This document shows positions 1 through 12,610 of a stretch of 64,000 nucleotides of DNA, piece by piece. The translations under genes were made by a program, and so were the position numbers. The number at the start of each line of letters is the position of its first letter. Position 1 is the stretch's first letter. Source of the stretch: Primula veris (taxonomy: Eukaryota; Streptophyta; Magnoliopsida; Ericales; Primulaceae); NCBI GenBank assembly GCA_963682055.1, contig OY821748.1:2299001-2363000 (forward strand). The letters are read 5' to 3'. The notes under the pieces are model-generated. The model saw only the letters and a program-made list of their open reading frames with translations. It was not told the DNA's origin and did no database searches.

Positions 1-214
1 CCTCTCCTCGAGTTCTCAATTTATTCAGGAGGGATCGCACAGGGTCGAAAATGGACATTCCGAAATCGAGGTTAGAAGGGGTATTTAATATTTGCTTAGG
101 CTTTCGTGAGAGTTTTATCTTCTTCACATGTTTTTTCAGCTGCCAATAGTTTACAAAAGCCTCTTTCCACTCGGGTATGAGCTGAGCCTCTAACTCCTTT
201 GAAAACTTCACCAT
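1..214 (-). CDS. PHO1: PHO1-family phosphate exporter, N-terminal SPX part (partial, runs off window)
   Basis: The reading frame starts at the ATG at 214 and stays open for 71 codons to the window edge. It begins [16 protein letters not shown] and continues into a lysine-rich helix with Y23, K27, K28, K31 and K32. This is the start of an SPX domain, which in this family binds inositol pyrophosphates. The wording of the first 40 residues matches PHO1 and PHO1;H proteins, which export phosphate to the xylem or between endomembranes and carry a C-terminal EXS domain. That domain, and so the exact paralogue, lies outside the window. No intron is visible in this part. A candidate TATA box sits about 70-80 bp upstream at 285-294. 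Family assignment is confident; the choice among PHO1 and its homologues is not possible here. Confidence 0.88.
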   Translation of the reverse strand, partial: MVKFSKELEAQLIPEWKEAFVNYWQLKKHVKKIKLSRKPKQILNTPSNLDFGMSIFDPVRSLLNKLRTRGE

Positions 215-284
215 TTGTTTTTGTAACAACAAAAATGTGAAGATGAGAGGGTTAGGAGTATAGGGGTGAGTGTTCGTGATGGTT

Positions 285-294
285 TATTTATATA
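285..294 (-). promoter_or_regulatory. TATA box of the PHO1-like gene
   Basis: On the minus strand this reads TATATAAATA, about 70-80 bp before the ATG at 214. Position and form fit a plant TATA box. I looked for a GNATATNC phosphate-starvation site in the next few hundred bases and did not see a clear one. Confidence 0.5.
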
Positions 295-526
295 AGAGAA
301 TATATGAGAGGGAAATATAGATTACTTGTATAAGCTATTGGGTCAGACCGGTCACAACATGTCAATTTTTGTTGTTTTTATTTTTTATTTTTGTTTAGAA
401 TATGTCTTTTTCCTTTCCATTCTGACTTGATATGACCAGATTTTTGTTTCGGTTAACTTATCTAATTTTAAATATTAATGGGGAAAAAAAGGGTAAGTTT
501 AACTTGCAAAATATTAAACTAATTTC

Positions 527-2620
527 ATGCTGCTCATTAATTAATCAAATAATGCATAATAGATATCACTTTTGAACTTATATTACTATTATCTACCACC
601 ATAAGTTCATATTTTATATAGGTAGTACTTTTTAATTATTTAATTTATTTACCAAAACACTATACACATATTTCATAAAAAAATGGAAAAAAACACATAA
701 AATTATATAAAATGCAAAAAATCTCAAAATAAATGAAAAAAATCACAAAAAATTGTAAAAATTTTTAAAAATGTATTTTTATAAAAAAAAATCACATAAA
801 ATCACAAAAAATGAGAAAAATCACAAAATATTATAAAAATCACAAAATATTATAAAAATGAAAAAAATCACATAAAATTATAAAAAATGAAAAAAATACA
901 AAATATTATAAAAATATAAAAAAAAATTATAAAAAATTATAAAAATCACAAAAACTGAAAAATAAAATAAAAAATCACAAAATTTTAAAAAAATTACAAA
1001 AAAAATAAAAATAAAAAATGAAAAATGAAAAAAATCACAAAATATTATAAAAAATGAAAAAAATCACATAAAATTATAAAAAAAATGAAAAAAATCACTT
1101 TTATTGAACTTTATGCACTTTCGACTGTACTAGATGCACTTTCGACTGAACCAGATGCATTTTTAGCTGAACTATATGCACTTTCAGCTGAACCAGATGC
1201 ACTTTTAGTTGAACCAGATGCAAGTTTTACAGAACGATATGCACTTTTATTGAACTAGATGCACTTTTTTTTGAACCATATGCACTTTCAGTTAAACCAG
1301 ATACACTTTTAGCTGAACCATATGCACTTTCAGCTAAACCATATGCACTTTCAGTTGTATCAGATGCACTTTTAATTGAATCAGATGTATTTTTAACAGA
1401 ACTATATGCACTTTCGACTGTACTATATTCATTTTCGACTACACTATATGCACTTTTGACTTAACTATATGTACTTTTCACTAAATTAGATGCACTTTAA
1501 GCTGAACCAGATGTACTTTCAGCTGAACCAAATGCATTTTTAGATGAACTATATGCATACTCACTTTTATTGAACTATATTTACTTTCGACTGAATTGTA
1601 TGCACTTTCAACGGAATTAGATGTACTTTCAGCTGAATTGAATGCAATTTCGACTCAATTTTATGCATTTTTGACTAACTATATACATTTTCGACTGAAC
1701 TGTATACACTTTTATTGAACTATATACGTTTTTGACTGAATTATATGTGTTTTTGACTGAATTATATATATTTTTGATTGAACTAGATGCACTTTCAGCT
1801 CATTTAGATTTAAAAAAGACACATTTATCATGGAAAAACAATTTTTTTGTATAAAAAAATCACTTTTCGGTATAAAAAGTGTTATATTGAAAAAAAAAAT
1901 TATATATTTTTTGTAATTTTTTAAAAAGTTTATGATTTTTTCATTTTTTTATAATTCTTATTTTTGTGATTTTTTATAATTTTTATAATTTTTATAATTT
2001 TTTGTGATTTTTGTTGTTTTTTTATAATTTTTTGTGATTTTTTGTGATTTTTGTGATTTTTTTTCATTTTTTTTTCATTTTTTATATAATTTTTTCGTTT
2101 TTTTTATTTTTTTTATTATTTTTTGTGATTTTTTATAAGTTTTTGTCATTTTTTATATTTTTTTTGATTTTTCGGTATAAAAAGTGTTATATTGACAAAA
2201 AAAATTATATATTTTTTTTGTAATTTTTTAAAAAGTTTGTGATTTTTTTCATTTTTTGTGATTTTTGGTGATTTTTTATAATTTTTGGTGATTTTTTATA
2301 ATTTTTAATGATTTTTTGTGTTTTTTTTTCATTTTTTTAATTATTTTTTGTTATTTTTGTTATTTTTTGTGATTTTTTTCATTTTTATATTTTTTTGTGT
2401 TTTTTTTTTATTTTGTTGTAATTTAAAACTATTTTTTTGGGTTTGTAGAAAAATAAAATATGTATATTATATTTTGGTTTGTATGACAATTTATTAAATA
2501 AACTAAATAATTAAAAAGTAGTACCTATGATAAATGTGAAATTATCAAGATATCTAGAAGGAATATAAGTTGCTATGAGATAGTTATAGAGAATTACCCC
2601 TTAATTAATTACCGATAATC
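527..2620. repeat. Large foldback-like element with long imperfect inverted arms
   Basis: The left arm (about 527-1100) and right arm (about 1850-2620) are reverse complements in register. AACTTATATT near 570, then AGGTAGTACTTTTTAATTAT near 618, mirror ATAATTAAAAAGTAGTACCT near 2510 and AATATAAGTT near 2565. Inside these, the left arm is AAAAATCACAAAA/AATTATAAAAAT sequence and the right arm is TTTTTGTGATTTTT/ATAATTTTT sequence, again complementary. The centre holds a 21-bp minisatellite (separate entry). No transposase frame is present. A foldback or Mutator-like non-autonomous element is the likeliest origin. The outer ends and a target-site duplication could not be fixed. Confidence 0.55.
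1108..1800. repeat. 21-bp minisatellite, roughly 30 degenerate units
   Basis: Imperfect tandem units of 21 bp follow the pattern ATGCACTTT, then a variable CAGCT/GACT/TAGTT segment, then GAACCAG or GAACTAT. Early units are exact 21-mers; later ones drift with small insertions (for example near 1560 and 1690). All three frames contain stops, so this is not a coding repeat. It occupies the loop between the AT-rich inverted arms. Confidence 0.8.
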
Positions 2621-4490
2621 ATTCCAACACTGGACAGGTTATTTAATCAACTTGAAGTTAATTATCACTCCAGAGTCCAGAGTACTAGATTCAAGAATAT
2701 TCATGTTATGCCAAATGATCTTATGGAGTAAATTAATGTTACTAGTCTAAATTAATAATGGAGCAGTCATGGTTTATGTTGTTTTAATTTCCTCTCTTAT
2801 TTGTTTCACTCAACCTTTTTTAGCTCGTTTTTTAGTTTGAATTTGTTTCTTAATAAGATCGATTTGACCAATTCTTAATGAAAAATTGGTCTCCACTATT
2901 TATTTAAAAGAAAAAACCTTTTTAGCTCAACAAACTTCCAGTATCATGTCATAAATTAACCACATAAATGCCTATAAGGTCTTTTAAACTCACCATAACT
3001 GCATATTTATGCGATTATATATAGTCATCTTCAATTAACGGCAATTATGTACGCATAGCCTCGCATTACATAACCTCCGGCAATTACCGTATATATCAGA
3101 TCATTTTGATGTACGTTTTGTGTGTGTGTGTGTGTGTGTGTGTGAAAGGCAATCCCTCCATGTATGTTTCTCTTTTCATTAATCATTCTGCTTAGCAAAA
3201 TTTGTCTTGTCAACGTATGCAATGAGATGCATAAACTTTGAACTTTCATGATTACTGTCGAGATTTACAGCCGGAAATGTACATTTAAAACTTCGATTAA
3301 ATTGAAATCTTAAACTATTTTTCTAATTTTTTAGTAGTCATGATCTAAAGTTCACTATGTCCAAGACAGACATAACATAGAATGTATGCAGGGAAGGAAT
3401 TAGTTGGAGACACCCCTCCTCCAAAAAGAAAAAAAATTACGAAAAAAGTTCTCATATGTGGTATGAAAAATATATATACAATATCGGCCCCTTCCATTTG
3501 ACATTTCTGGTTCCGTCTTAGCTCCGCCAGTAATCATGTGCTTTCATTGATATACTAACAGATCGTCCGAGTATCTTTATCAGCAAATAACTCATAGACA
3601 ATAAGAAGAGCAAACTAACATAATTAAGCTAGTCAAATGAGAAAGCTTAAGCAAAAAGCCTCCCTCAAACTTTGAGCATAAGTCTGAATGTCGTCCAAGA
3701 AGCTACGATCATTGCAGAACCAACACCTTTAGCAACTGATTCAGCCCTATTTTTCTCTCGCTGTAGCTCCAAAATAACCAAGCTCTTGAAAATACAAGTA
3801 TCGACCCATATAATGTAGTAATATTGATCACTACAAAAAGAAATTTGACAATTAACAATATTACTAATTAATGAATGATTACAAATTAGTGGGATGTTAT
3901 GACATAGCTCAATCATGAGAGTTTCCTTGCTTGCCACCAATTAATATTTTAAAAAAAATACTCCGATGGCCCTTAATTTGCCACGGATTCATTTGCATTC
4001 AAGAACTTCATCGATTTATCAAAAGTAAAACTACCTTCCTGTTTTCATCTTATGCCTAAGGACGTGTCGTATTAGCTTTTCGTGTTATTTATATAGGTTT
4101 TATTATAATCTCAGTTGATGTGAGTCTGCAAGGACTCTTACTTACTAGTGCTAATAAAATTACCTTCTCTAATAATTTACTACGACTTAAGGTGTCTGGT
4201 GGCATAGCATTTCCATTGCGACCCCATAAAAATTTTGAAAAATACCACACTTCGGAAAATGCCTGCAAATTTACAAAATGCTTTGTAAAAAAAAATTCGA
4301 GGCTGAGTACCGAAATAGAAAATCCATACGGACTACTGGTCGACAGCTGAATCACAAAGTAAAGAAAGAGTTTCTTTCTAAGATGTGTGTAGTGGTACAA
4401 ACGACAAATGCTACATGTATCTTTACGCTTCCACAGTAGGTAAAAGAAAATGAAACTATATTTCCCTTATTATCCCATTCCTTTTTGAGA
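2621..4490. other. Intergenic, AT-rich; TG microsatellite and a hAT-like scrap
   Basis: No gene was seen. A (TG)n microsatellite lies at about 3119-3144. At about 3391-3532 a stretch begins CAGGGAAGGAATTAG and ends with GGTTCCGTCTTAGCTCCGCC, which resembles the ends of hAT-type plant elements, but no matching 8-bp target duplication was found. The short open frames here have no family resemblance or coding character. Confidence 0.5.
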
Positions 4491-4820
4491 AAATTAAGGA
4501 TTGGTCCACAAAAACAAAAGTATTTAAGGATTGGTCCGGCTATAAAATTCATTTAAGGATTGGTCCATTATTTATGAAACTAATTAAGGATTGGTCCAAT
4601 ATAAAAACTCTCTCAATTCTATTTATTTAATTAATCATTCTCTCTCTAAAAAAAAAAACAGCTTCCAGAGAAAACATTTTCTCCCCCAAATCTCTCTCTC
4701 TCTAGATACATACCCACATAATATATATATATATATATATATTTATTTATTTATTTTTATTTTTTTTCAGACTGTTTAATCTCACTCTCTCTACTGTTTT
4801 ACTGTTTTCTTCCCCAAATG

Positions 4821-4867
<47 letters not shown>

Positions 4868-5512
4868 ATATATATGTATATATATATATGTATTTCTATA
4901 TATATATATATATATCTATATCTATATATATATGTATATCTATATCTATATATGGAATAGTGCTGGAATAGTGCTGCGTAGGTTTTTCAGACTGTGTTTT
5001 TATGGAATAGTGCTGGAATCACTATTTCAGACTGTTTTTCACCAGTCAGCTTAAAATAGTGCTGCGTAGGTATACTGGGAGAAGGTTTTTCAGACTGTTT
5101 TCTTTATTATTTTTCAGACTGTTTTTTAATTAATTTATTTTTCACACTGTTTTTTTTTTCAGACTGTTTTTTTTTCAGACTGTTTTTTAATTAATTTATT
5201 TTTCAGACTGTTTTTTATTTAATTGTTTTATTTTTTATTTTTCAGACTGTTTTTCAGACTTTTTATTTTTCAGACTGTTTTTTTTTATTTTTCAGACTGT
5301 TTTTATTTTTATTTTTCAGACTGTTTATTTTTCAGACTGTTTTTCAGACTGTTTATTTTTCAGACTGTTTTTTATTTAATTTATTTTTTAATTGTTTTTG
5401 ATGACGTCAGCAATTTTTTAATGATGTCAGCAAATGGACCAATCCTTAATTAGTTTCAGTTTCATGGACCAATCTTTAAATACTTGTGTTTTTATGGACC
5501 AATCCAAAATTT
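4491..5512. mobile_element. Foldback-type element with repeated GGATTGGTCC subterminal motif
   Basis: The left end has four direct copies of a motif AAGGATTGGTCC (4496-4600). The right end has three copies of its complement GGACCAATCC (5437-5507). Outer spacing also matches: CACAAAAACAAAAGTATTTAA on the left mirrors TTAAATACTTGTGTTTTTATG on the right. The interior is a TA-rich microsatellite plus a CAGACTG tandem region. No protein is encoded. Superfamily and target-site duplication are undetermined. Confidence 0.6.
4719..5371. repeat. TA microsatellites and TTTTTCAGACTGTTTT tandem region
   Basis: (TA)n runs occur at about 4719-4741 and 4826-4955. From about 4987 to 5371 the heptamer CAGACTG recurs about 15 times at irregular 12-30 bp spacing within T-rich sequence. 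Frames through this region give low-complexity IYIYIY or FRLFF peptides, which are artefacts of the repeats. Confidence 0.75.
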
Positions 5513-6726
5513 ACCCGATCATCTTAGTTAAGTATGAATTAACTAAACCGATTGTAAGTACTGGATCAGTTATAGTTCGATATGTATGCATATAGTAATA
5601 TTTTGATTCTCAAACTGCAGTTTTTATTTAAAGAAATTAAACTACGTACTATCAAATGCGTACCAATACGTCACTAAAGAGAGAACCTTATCCTGTTATC
5701 CACCCTTTCTAACATTTTTTTTCTCTTATAAGAACAAAAATAAACATGCTATATATAATATAATCCTCCTATTAGAGGGCAAACTTTTAAGTATGGAAAG
5801 AAAAGATTCCATGGATATGCCAAAGGGAACTGCTACTAATTAAGTATATATCATACTTAATTTCTAAATCTTCACTTCTAAGAAATTAGCAACATATGCT
5901 TTAGGCTACACTTTGTGCTACCCAATAACAATCATGTCTTTTCGCACTACTACAAGGCCATTTTTCAGAAGAAATTTGCATTATATTTTTAGGCATTCGG
6001 AAATGAATTTTTTTTAACATCCCCACCTTTTTTTTTTTCCTCTTAATGAATCTGTGTACACTAAAACGACCGAGACCAGCTAAATTCCTACTTAGAATTA
6101 GTTCTATAGTAGTATGTTTCATTATTTCTACTTTTCTTCTTAAAGGTGTATAGTTTTGTTTTCCCTCCAGATTGCACATTGAAAGTTTATTAAGCTATAT
6201 ATATGCAACAATTTATTGGTACCTTTTTAGGGGTGAGAGTATATATAACTTAGCAGTTTAGTTTTTGCAGGTAAGAAAAGGAAACTAAAACCCAGAATAT
6301 AGACTGGCAAATCAAATGAACTATTTCAAGCCAAGTCTAGAAGGTGAAATGAAACAAATTTCTCATTAAAACGGAGGACATTGTTGTGCTAGCTAATTAT
6401 GCACCATCCAAATATCCAATTTTGCATCATATATATAACTGTAAAAAAAAAAAAAAAAAAAGTGGTACTCGTAATATCTCTAGCTAGGTTAAAAATCCAA
6501 ACACTTTTTATATTCTATTATTAATTGATCACTATAAGGCCTCATTTATTCAAAGGAGAATTGACTTTAATTTTAACTTTTTTCGTTTGTATCTGCAACC
6601 ATAATATGCTCAAGATTGTTTTGTAATCCATACTTGTGGCTATACTTGACCGGTATCTTCCTTAGTGTCCATTGTGTTCCCTTCCTTATGTATACAGAGA
6701 TATCATTAAATAAGGAGCCATATACA
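5513..6726. other. Intergenic, no gene seen
   Basis: AT-rich sequence with homopolymer runs, for example poly(A) near 6443-6461. CACTACTACAAGGCC near 5945 recalls a CACTA-type transposon end but has no partner end nearby. Nothing coding is supported. Confidence 0.5.
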
Positions 6727-7181
6727 CAGGGTCGGTCGGACATAGGGGGTGGCTGGAGTGGGCGTGGTCATCCGGCTGCGATTTTCAAATTTTATTTTTT
6801 TATGTGTAATTTAAATTTTTTTAAGATATATACATTGATAGTTGATCCTAATTAAACAAAATAGTTGTTAATGTAGTGGTAAAATTTGTTTAAGTTTGTA
6901 GAAAATTAGAAGTTCAAATCATGTTAACTGTTTTTTTCTAAAATTTCTGTTTTTTATCTTGAAATTACCAAATTTCGTAAATAATCATTGTATTTTCTCA
7001 AACAGGATTACTAAAAAATTACTTTATTAACCAATACCGTTTGTGTTAAGTTCATATTTATTTTATGTTATGTTAAACATAATTTTTTATTTTTTCATTA
7101 GAACCTATTTATTTTATTTTCTATTCGATATATTTTTTATACCATGAACCCCAAAAAAAAATTATCATGCTTCCGCCCCTA
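6727..7181. mobile_element. hAT-like non-autonomous element (455 bp)
   Basis: The element begins CAGGGTCGG and ends CCGCCCCTA, which reads TAGGGGCGG on the other strand. These are short YAGGG-type inverted ends typical of the hAT superfamily. It is flanked by an exact 8-bp direct repeat CATATACA at 6719-6726 and 7182-7189, the hAT target size. The next base also matches, so a 9-bp reading is possible. There is no transposase frame. An internal GTAGTGGTAAAA...GAAGTTCAAATC stretch (about 6873-6918) looks weakly tRNA-like. Confidence 0.7.
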
Positions 7182-7189
7182 CATATACA

Positions 7190-10100
7190 CAATCGATTTC
7201 TTAATTTTGTAAAAATGCGTGCATGTATTTTTTTTCCACCATGGATCGCTCAGTACATTTCCTAATTAATGTGTGCTCCACATGCATGTTTCGAGTAGCA
7301 CGTATGGATATATTAATTGTACGCAATGCAGGTGTTCATTATAACTTCCTTATTATCATATTTGGAAAAAAAAATAAAAATTGTAACAAGCCCTAGAAAA
7401 TGACTACAATTGACTTAGACGACTACAGAATCATTTTTTTTGGGGGGTGCAAGATGAATCTTCTTCTAATGCATATGTGACAGAAATACAGTAATTGGCT
7501 TATGTAATACACTACTTTTTATCAACTGCTTATGTCAAAATATGGAAGAACAGTCTCCATGATAGCGTAAAACAAATCCGATAAATAACCGCAATAGCAA
7601 GTGCATAAACACTATGAGCTTATTAGTGGCAACAAAGGGCAAAAATCTACTACACTCACAAAGATTAATTATTAGCATTCTTAAGCAGGGGAAGCTAAGT
7701 GGGGACGATCGGGTGCCACGGCACCCCCCATAATTTTAGAAATCCCAAGTGATGCAATTTTTTTTTAGTACAATTTCTTTTTAGGTGTAGATTTGGCACC
7801 CCCATAAAAATATGTTACTTGTACATATATTTTGGTACCCCCATTTATACATCCTGGCTTCGCCCCTTAAGCTCAAAATGAATTTTCTTTGATGGTCCTA
7901 ACCTTATTCCTTATTCTTCCTAACCACAAAAAATCTATCTTATTTCTATAGGAGTTTTTCAATATAATTTTGAAATATTTGTAACTCTGCAAAAAAAGAT
8001 ATCATACTTAATTAGCAACCTCAGGAAAAAAAAATTGTTTGCTCCCCAATTGCGTGATTCACTCCTCATATAATGTCGAGAATTCTTTTTTCTCCATGAG
8101 AAAATTAAGAACAAACATAGGAGGAAAAAATTGGAAAGCGAAACTTGCTCTACTGAAGAATGCTAGCTAAGAATGACACAATGAGCAAAATTGTTATAGT
8201 ATAATCAAACTTCAAAACTTGCATTTCTCCATACCCGTTTTCTTGTTTCTCAATTACGGTTTTTCATTTCCTGAATTTTTTTATAAGTAAATTTATCAGA
8301 GAAATTTAAACTACCTATCTCGTTTCCATTCTCGATGTCGCTCCTCGATTTTGTTTTGTTGTTCTAGCAAAGATTGTAACTATCTTGCAAATTATTCAAT
8401 AAAATGTCAAGACAATATTTAATAATTTTGAGAATTTGCATAATTGTGTGAAATTTATAACAGTTATAGAAAGTATATATCGATTGTTATTTGTTAGACA
8501 AGTCGCCCCAGGTAGTGTGGAGATTCGTTCCATCTATTCATGACCTAGTCAAGTTAATACTATACATATGGAATTTTGATCATTTTCCATTGACAAATCA
8601 CTGTTACTTTCCAGTATTAATGTCTCCAAATATGCTGATGAGAGATCTACAGTTCAAAGTTACTGTCTTTTTCAACAATTGTTCAAATGAAAGGTGGCCT
8701 ATAAAAATACAACATGATAATACCAAAAGGTCTAATTAAACTTTAAACATGAAGGATTCAACCGAAAACATATGAGATAATTTTTCCATTTGAAATTTAC
8801 TTCACAGTGTTTCGGATTCTTATATTCATTTCTATTACAAAAAAGAAAGAAGGGAAAAAAGAGAAAAAAAAATAACAAAAGAGAGAAATTAAAGTGGTCT
8901 AAAAAATGAATTCTTTTTATGTAATTTATTTAATTATATTGCACTACTATATTCGTGCTAGCTAATAAGAGAAAAACCATAGCCACACAGCTTATTAGTG
9001 GAGGTGTCTGCTTACAAACTTTGATGATGACACACACCACTTGACAAAAGCAAGCAAAAAAAGAAGAAAAAATAGTGGGTGCAACGTAGAGCTAGCTAAT
9101 GGAACAGCAATTTCATAGTGAAAATTGAAAAATCATCAAGCTTTATACAAATTTAGTAAACGAAGTGCAATAAAGTGATGTTATTGGGGGCCGTATTTTT
9201 GTCCAAATGTCCAATAACCTGCAGTTTTTATGGAATTTCTTGATTCAAGTAACATTCTTTTTATGAAATTATTTATATCCATAATCCATGATTAAATTTG
9301 TATACAAAGATAAGCAGTTAAATAATTAAACGTGACAGTATATGCATGCAACCGTGGACTCCAATTCAATATACTAACACTGTAACACAACATATTTAAA
9401 ACGTAATTATATTGGTTCATCTTATATAATAGTTAAGGAGCAGGCTAAGAATCTTTGAATGATGATCCAGTTGCATAATGTACCGATCGAGCTAGCTTTA
9501 AAATTTTCCACTTTTTAATCGTCTCAGTGGGAAAGGGCGAAAGAAGAAGAAACGAAATAACGATGAGAAAATGACCTAACATCTATAATTACAAACAGCA
9601 AGCGTCGCTATTGAGAAATGGAGTAAAATTGAACGTCACACGCATTATGTAGGTGTTCTGACTAAGCGTTTTTTTCTGGAAAAAATCAAACCAAAAAGAT
9701 CCTAGAGAAAGTGCAATGGAATAAAATTGATCATAGCTAGTTCACTAACTATTTCTTTCCCAAATAGGGTCCAAACTATTGCATTACAAGGTGAATACAG
9801 CACTTCACACGATAATTCTATGAGTCTTATCCAGCTTAAAAGCAGAATCCCGTACTTGCTTCCGGAAATGCATAAAGCAAAAGAATATTCATGTAAATGT
9901 ATAGAAAGTTATTTCCCCTTAAGGCCATGTTTGGTTAAGAGAACAAGAAAATATGCATGCGCTTGATCCTGATTCCTGAACAAGTTGATAACATTCAAGT
10001 ATAACTGTCAACTGAGTAATATAACTATATCTAAAATAATATGCTGGATTCTAAAGTTTGGTGACGTTGATGGCGAAAAATATTCGGAAGAACTATACTA

Positions 10101-11770
10101 ACAATACGAGCACCCGATATAGATTCAACACTACAATGTTATGAAGATATAATCAACACCCACATATATCATATATTCAAAGTTTCTAAGCCATTTGGTC
10201 CAGTGTAGTGTATATATGTGCAGAATTTTCCCTCGAGAAAGATTTTCATTCAAATATTTAATTTATAAACTTGAGAATATTGTTTATAGCTTTTTCAGAA
10301 ATGAGAATTGCACCAAACCAAGCTTTATGAGGGTCCTTTAGCTTCTATATCGATCTAGCGTTTTTCCTGAAAACTCCAAAAAAATATTCCGGAAATTGGC
10401 ATATATATGTCCAAAATATAGGATATAATAAAATGTTGTTCCGGAAATAAAAACATCAAATGCTTTCCCTCCAAAAAATCACCATTTTCAGTCCCTAAAC
10501 CGATTTTGATGAAAATGAAATTATTGCAAGTTCAGACTCAGAATGTTACAAACTTCCATATAGGTAGTAAATATTATATACTGAATTTCATTAGGATCTC
10601 TAAGACTTGGGCTTTATTTGACTGGGCTTTTTTCTTTAGCTTGGGCTTTATTTCTCTCAAGTAGTTACCTATTGATGAGCATTTATTTATTTTTGGAAAA
10701 CGCACTAGTGCAAGTTTATATTTCATTTTACTTTTTATTCGGATTTCAAAATACATTTCTTGACCGGAAAAAATTATGTTTATTGTAACTACGAGTGGTT
10801 TACGATTTATGTAATGCAGTACTATTTTTCAACAATTAAGTTACTGTTTTAATTGAGGACCTAACGTTAAAATATAATGGAATTGCATTCAAATTGTCTC
10901 ATATATCACATAGTGAGTGCAATTATGTCAACATCTCTCGAAAATACATCCCAAAATGTGGGACCCAAAATGTGGGATATAATACCTGCAATTTTACCGA
11001 TTTATACTGTCAAACCCTAAATTTGACGAAATATATACATCAATACTTCAATAGGCTACTGTTAAAAACAGTACTTTAATAACTAATTGTTAACCACTAA
11101 ACATATTTTTTCTTTTTTCTTGACTCAACACTCGATAATATTATTTCTCATACTTCCGCCAAAACATAATTCATCCGAAGAGGTTAGGTCCGACAAGATA
11201 TGTAAAGCCTCTTTAAAGCCTTAATCATCTTTTAAGAAGTTTTAAAAGCTTTAACGAGTCTCCGAAGTTATATATGAGATAGCCCTAGCGAGACTTCATA
11301 GGTCATTAATCTTAATTTTGTTAGCTTCATAAAAATTTTCAACATACAGTATGTCTTAAACACAAGGTTGAAACCAATTTAACACACAAATGTTGTCAAA
11401 CATTAATTCATTCACTTAAGTTTAAGAAATTTTCTCAAACTCAAAACGACAAATTTATACCAGTGGTATACTTATAATTAAGTAGAAAGTCAAGCAAATA
11501 CAAATATATGTAAAGATGACAGCTAAAAAAATCTATAAATTCTGAATTTTAATTATTTTTTGGTATTTATTTGGTAATTTATAGTTTAATAATGCCAAAA
11601 AATATATATAAAAGTTCAAATTGTACGGATTTTTTTAACTGACAATTTAGAATTAAAATAAAATGTTGATTCACCAGAAAATCATTTCGAATTGTAAAAA
11701 CGGAGGGGTGTTCCAATAACTCCCCAATACGTACGGCCATACCCCATCCTATAGATATAGATGTCATTAG
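7190..11770. other. Intergenic, no gene seen
   Basis: About 4.6 kb of AT-rich sequence without a supportable coding region. Short open frames near 8491, 9727 and 10574 have no recognisable family, no splice continuation and repeat-like composition. A hAT-like fragment lies at 7686-7867 (separate entry). Confidence 0.5.
7686..7867. mobile_element. hAT-like fragment or MITE
   Basis: The left end is CAGGGGAAGCTAAGTGGGG. The right end, CCTGGCTTCGCCCCT, reads AGGGGCGAAGCCAGG on the other strand, giving imperfect inverted ends. CTTAAG occurs at both borders but does not make a full 8-bp target duplication. It belongs to the same broad group as the element at 6727-7181, with lower certainty. Confidence 0.45.
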
Positions 11771-12610
11771 TCCATCGTGGATATATATTGATCAAATGAC
11801 TATTGATTTCTCTCATTAAATGTGTGTCAAAAAGTTTATGATTACATATATCTTTACCAAATGGTCTACGATCGTATCAATACCAAAGAAAAAAATCATA
11901 AAAAACACAAGAAAAAAATCATAAAAAACACAAAAAACGTAGATTAGAATTAAATAATATTTAATACATAGAATAGTCCTGTAATTTGCTTTAATTAGAG
12001 TAATTAATTAGAATTTTATTACAGAGGTCCGTCGATCTACGTCGATATATATCGATCAAATGAGTATTGATTTTTTTCATTGATCGTGTGTCAAAAAGTT
12101 TATGATTATATCATTACAAAAAAATCTACGATTATATTAACACCGAAGAAAAATTCATAAAAAACACTAAAAGATAAAACAATTAAATAATATTTAATAC
12201 ATTGAGTAGTCCCGTAATTTGCTTTAATTAGAGATTTTATTACATAGATCCATCGATCTACGTCGATATATATCGATCAAATGACTATTGATTTTTTTAA
12301 TTAAACATGTATCAAAAAGTTTATGATTATATCATTATAAAAATATCGACGATTATATCAATACCGAAGAAAAAGTCATGGAAAACACTAATTAAAAGAT
12401 AAAAACAATTAAATAATATTTAATGCATTTTATTACATAGGTCCAGTCGATATATATCGATCAAATGACTATTGATTTTTGTAATTAAACATGTGTCAAA
12501 AAATTTATTATATCAATACCAAAGAAAATATTTAAAAAATCACAAAAAAAAATACAATTAAATAATAATAAATAATACATTGAATAATTTCGTAATTTGG
12601 TTTAATTAGA
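11771..12610. repeat. Four-unit tandem array with shrinking units
   Basis: Units start with TCCATCG/TCCGTCG/TCCAGTCG at 11771, 12028, 12249 and 12442. Each continues with GATATATATCGATCAAATGA, then a CAAAAAGTTTATGATTATAT segment, AATTAAATAATATTTAATAC, and in units 1, 2 and 4 a GTAATTTG(C/G)TTTAATTAGAG tail; units 1-3 close with TTTTATTACA. Unit lengths are about 257, 221, 193 and 170 bp, so successive units have lost sequence. No protein is encoded. It lies about 2 kb upstream of the GTE1-like start codon. Confidence 0.8.

Noticed and set aside
1108..1800. CRISPR-like array
   Set aside because: The repeats are contiguous 21-bp units without spacers and the DNA is plant nuclear.
3031..3249. 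Frame across the TG microsatellite
   Set aside because: Contains HTHTHT from the repeat; no coding support.
4818..5453. Frames giving IYIYIY and FRLFFRLF peptides
   Set aside because: Translations of TA and CAGACTG low-complexity repeats.
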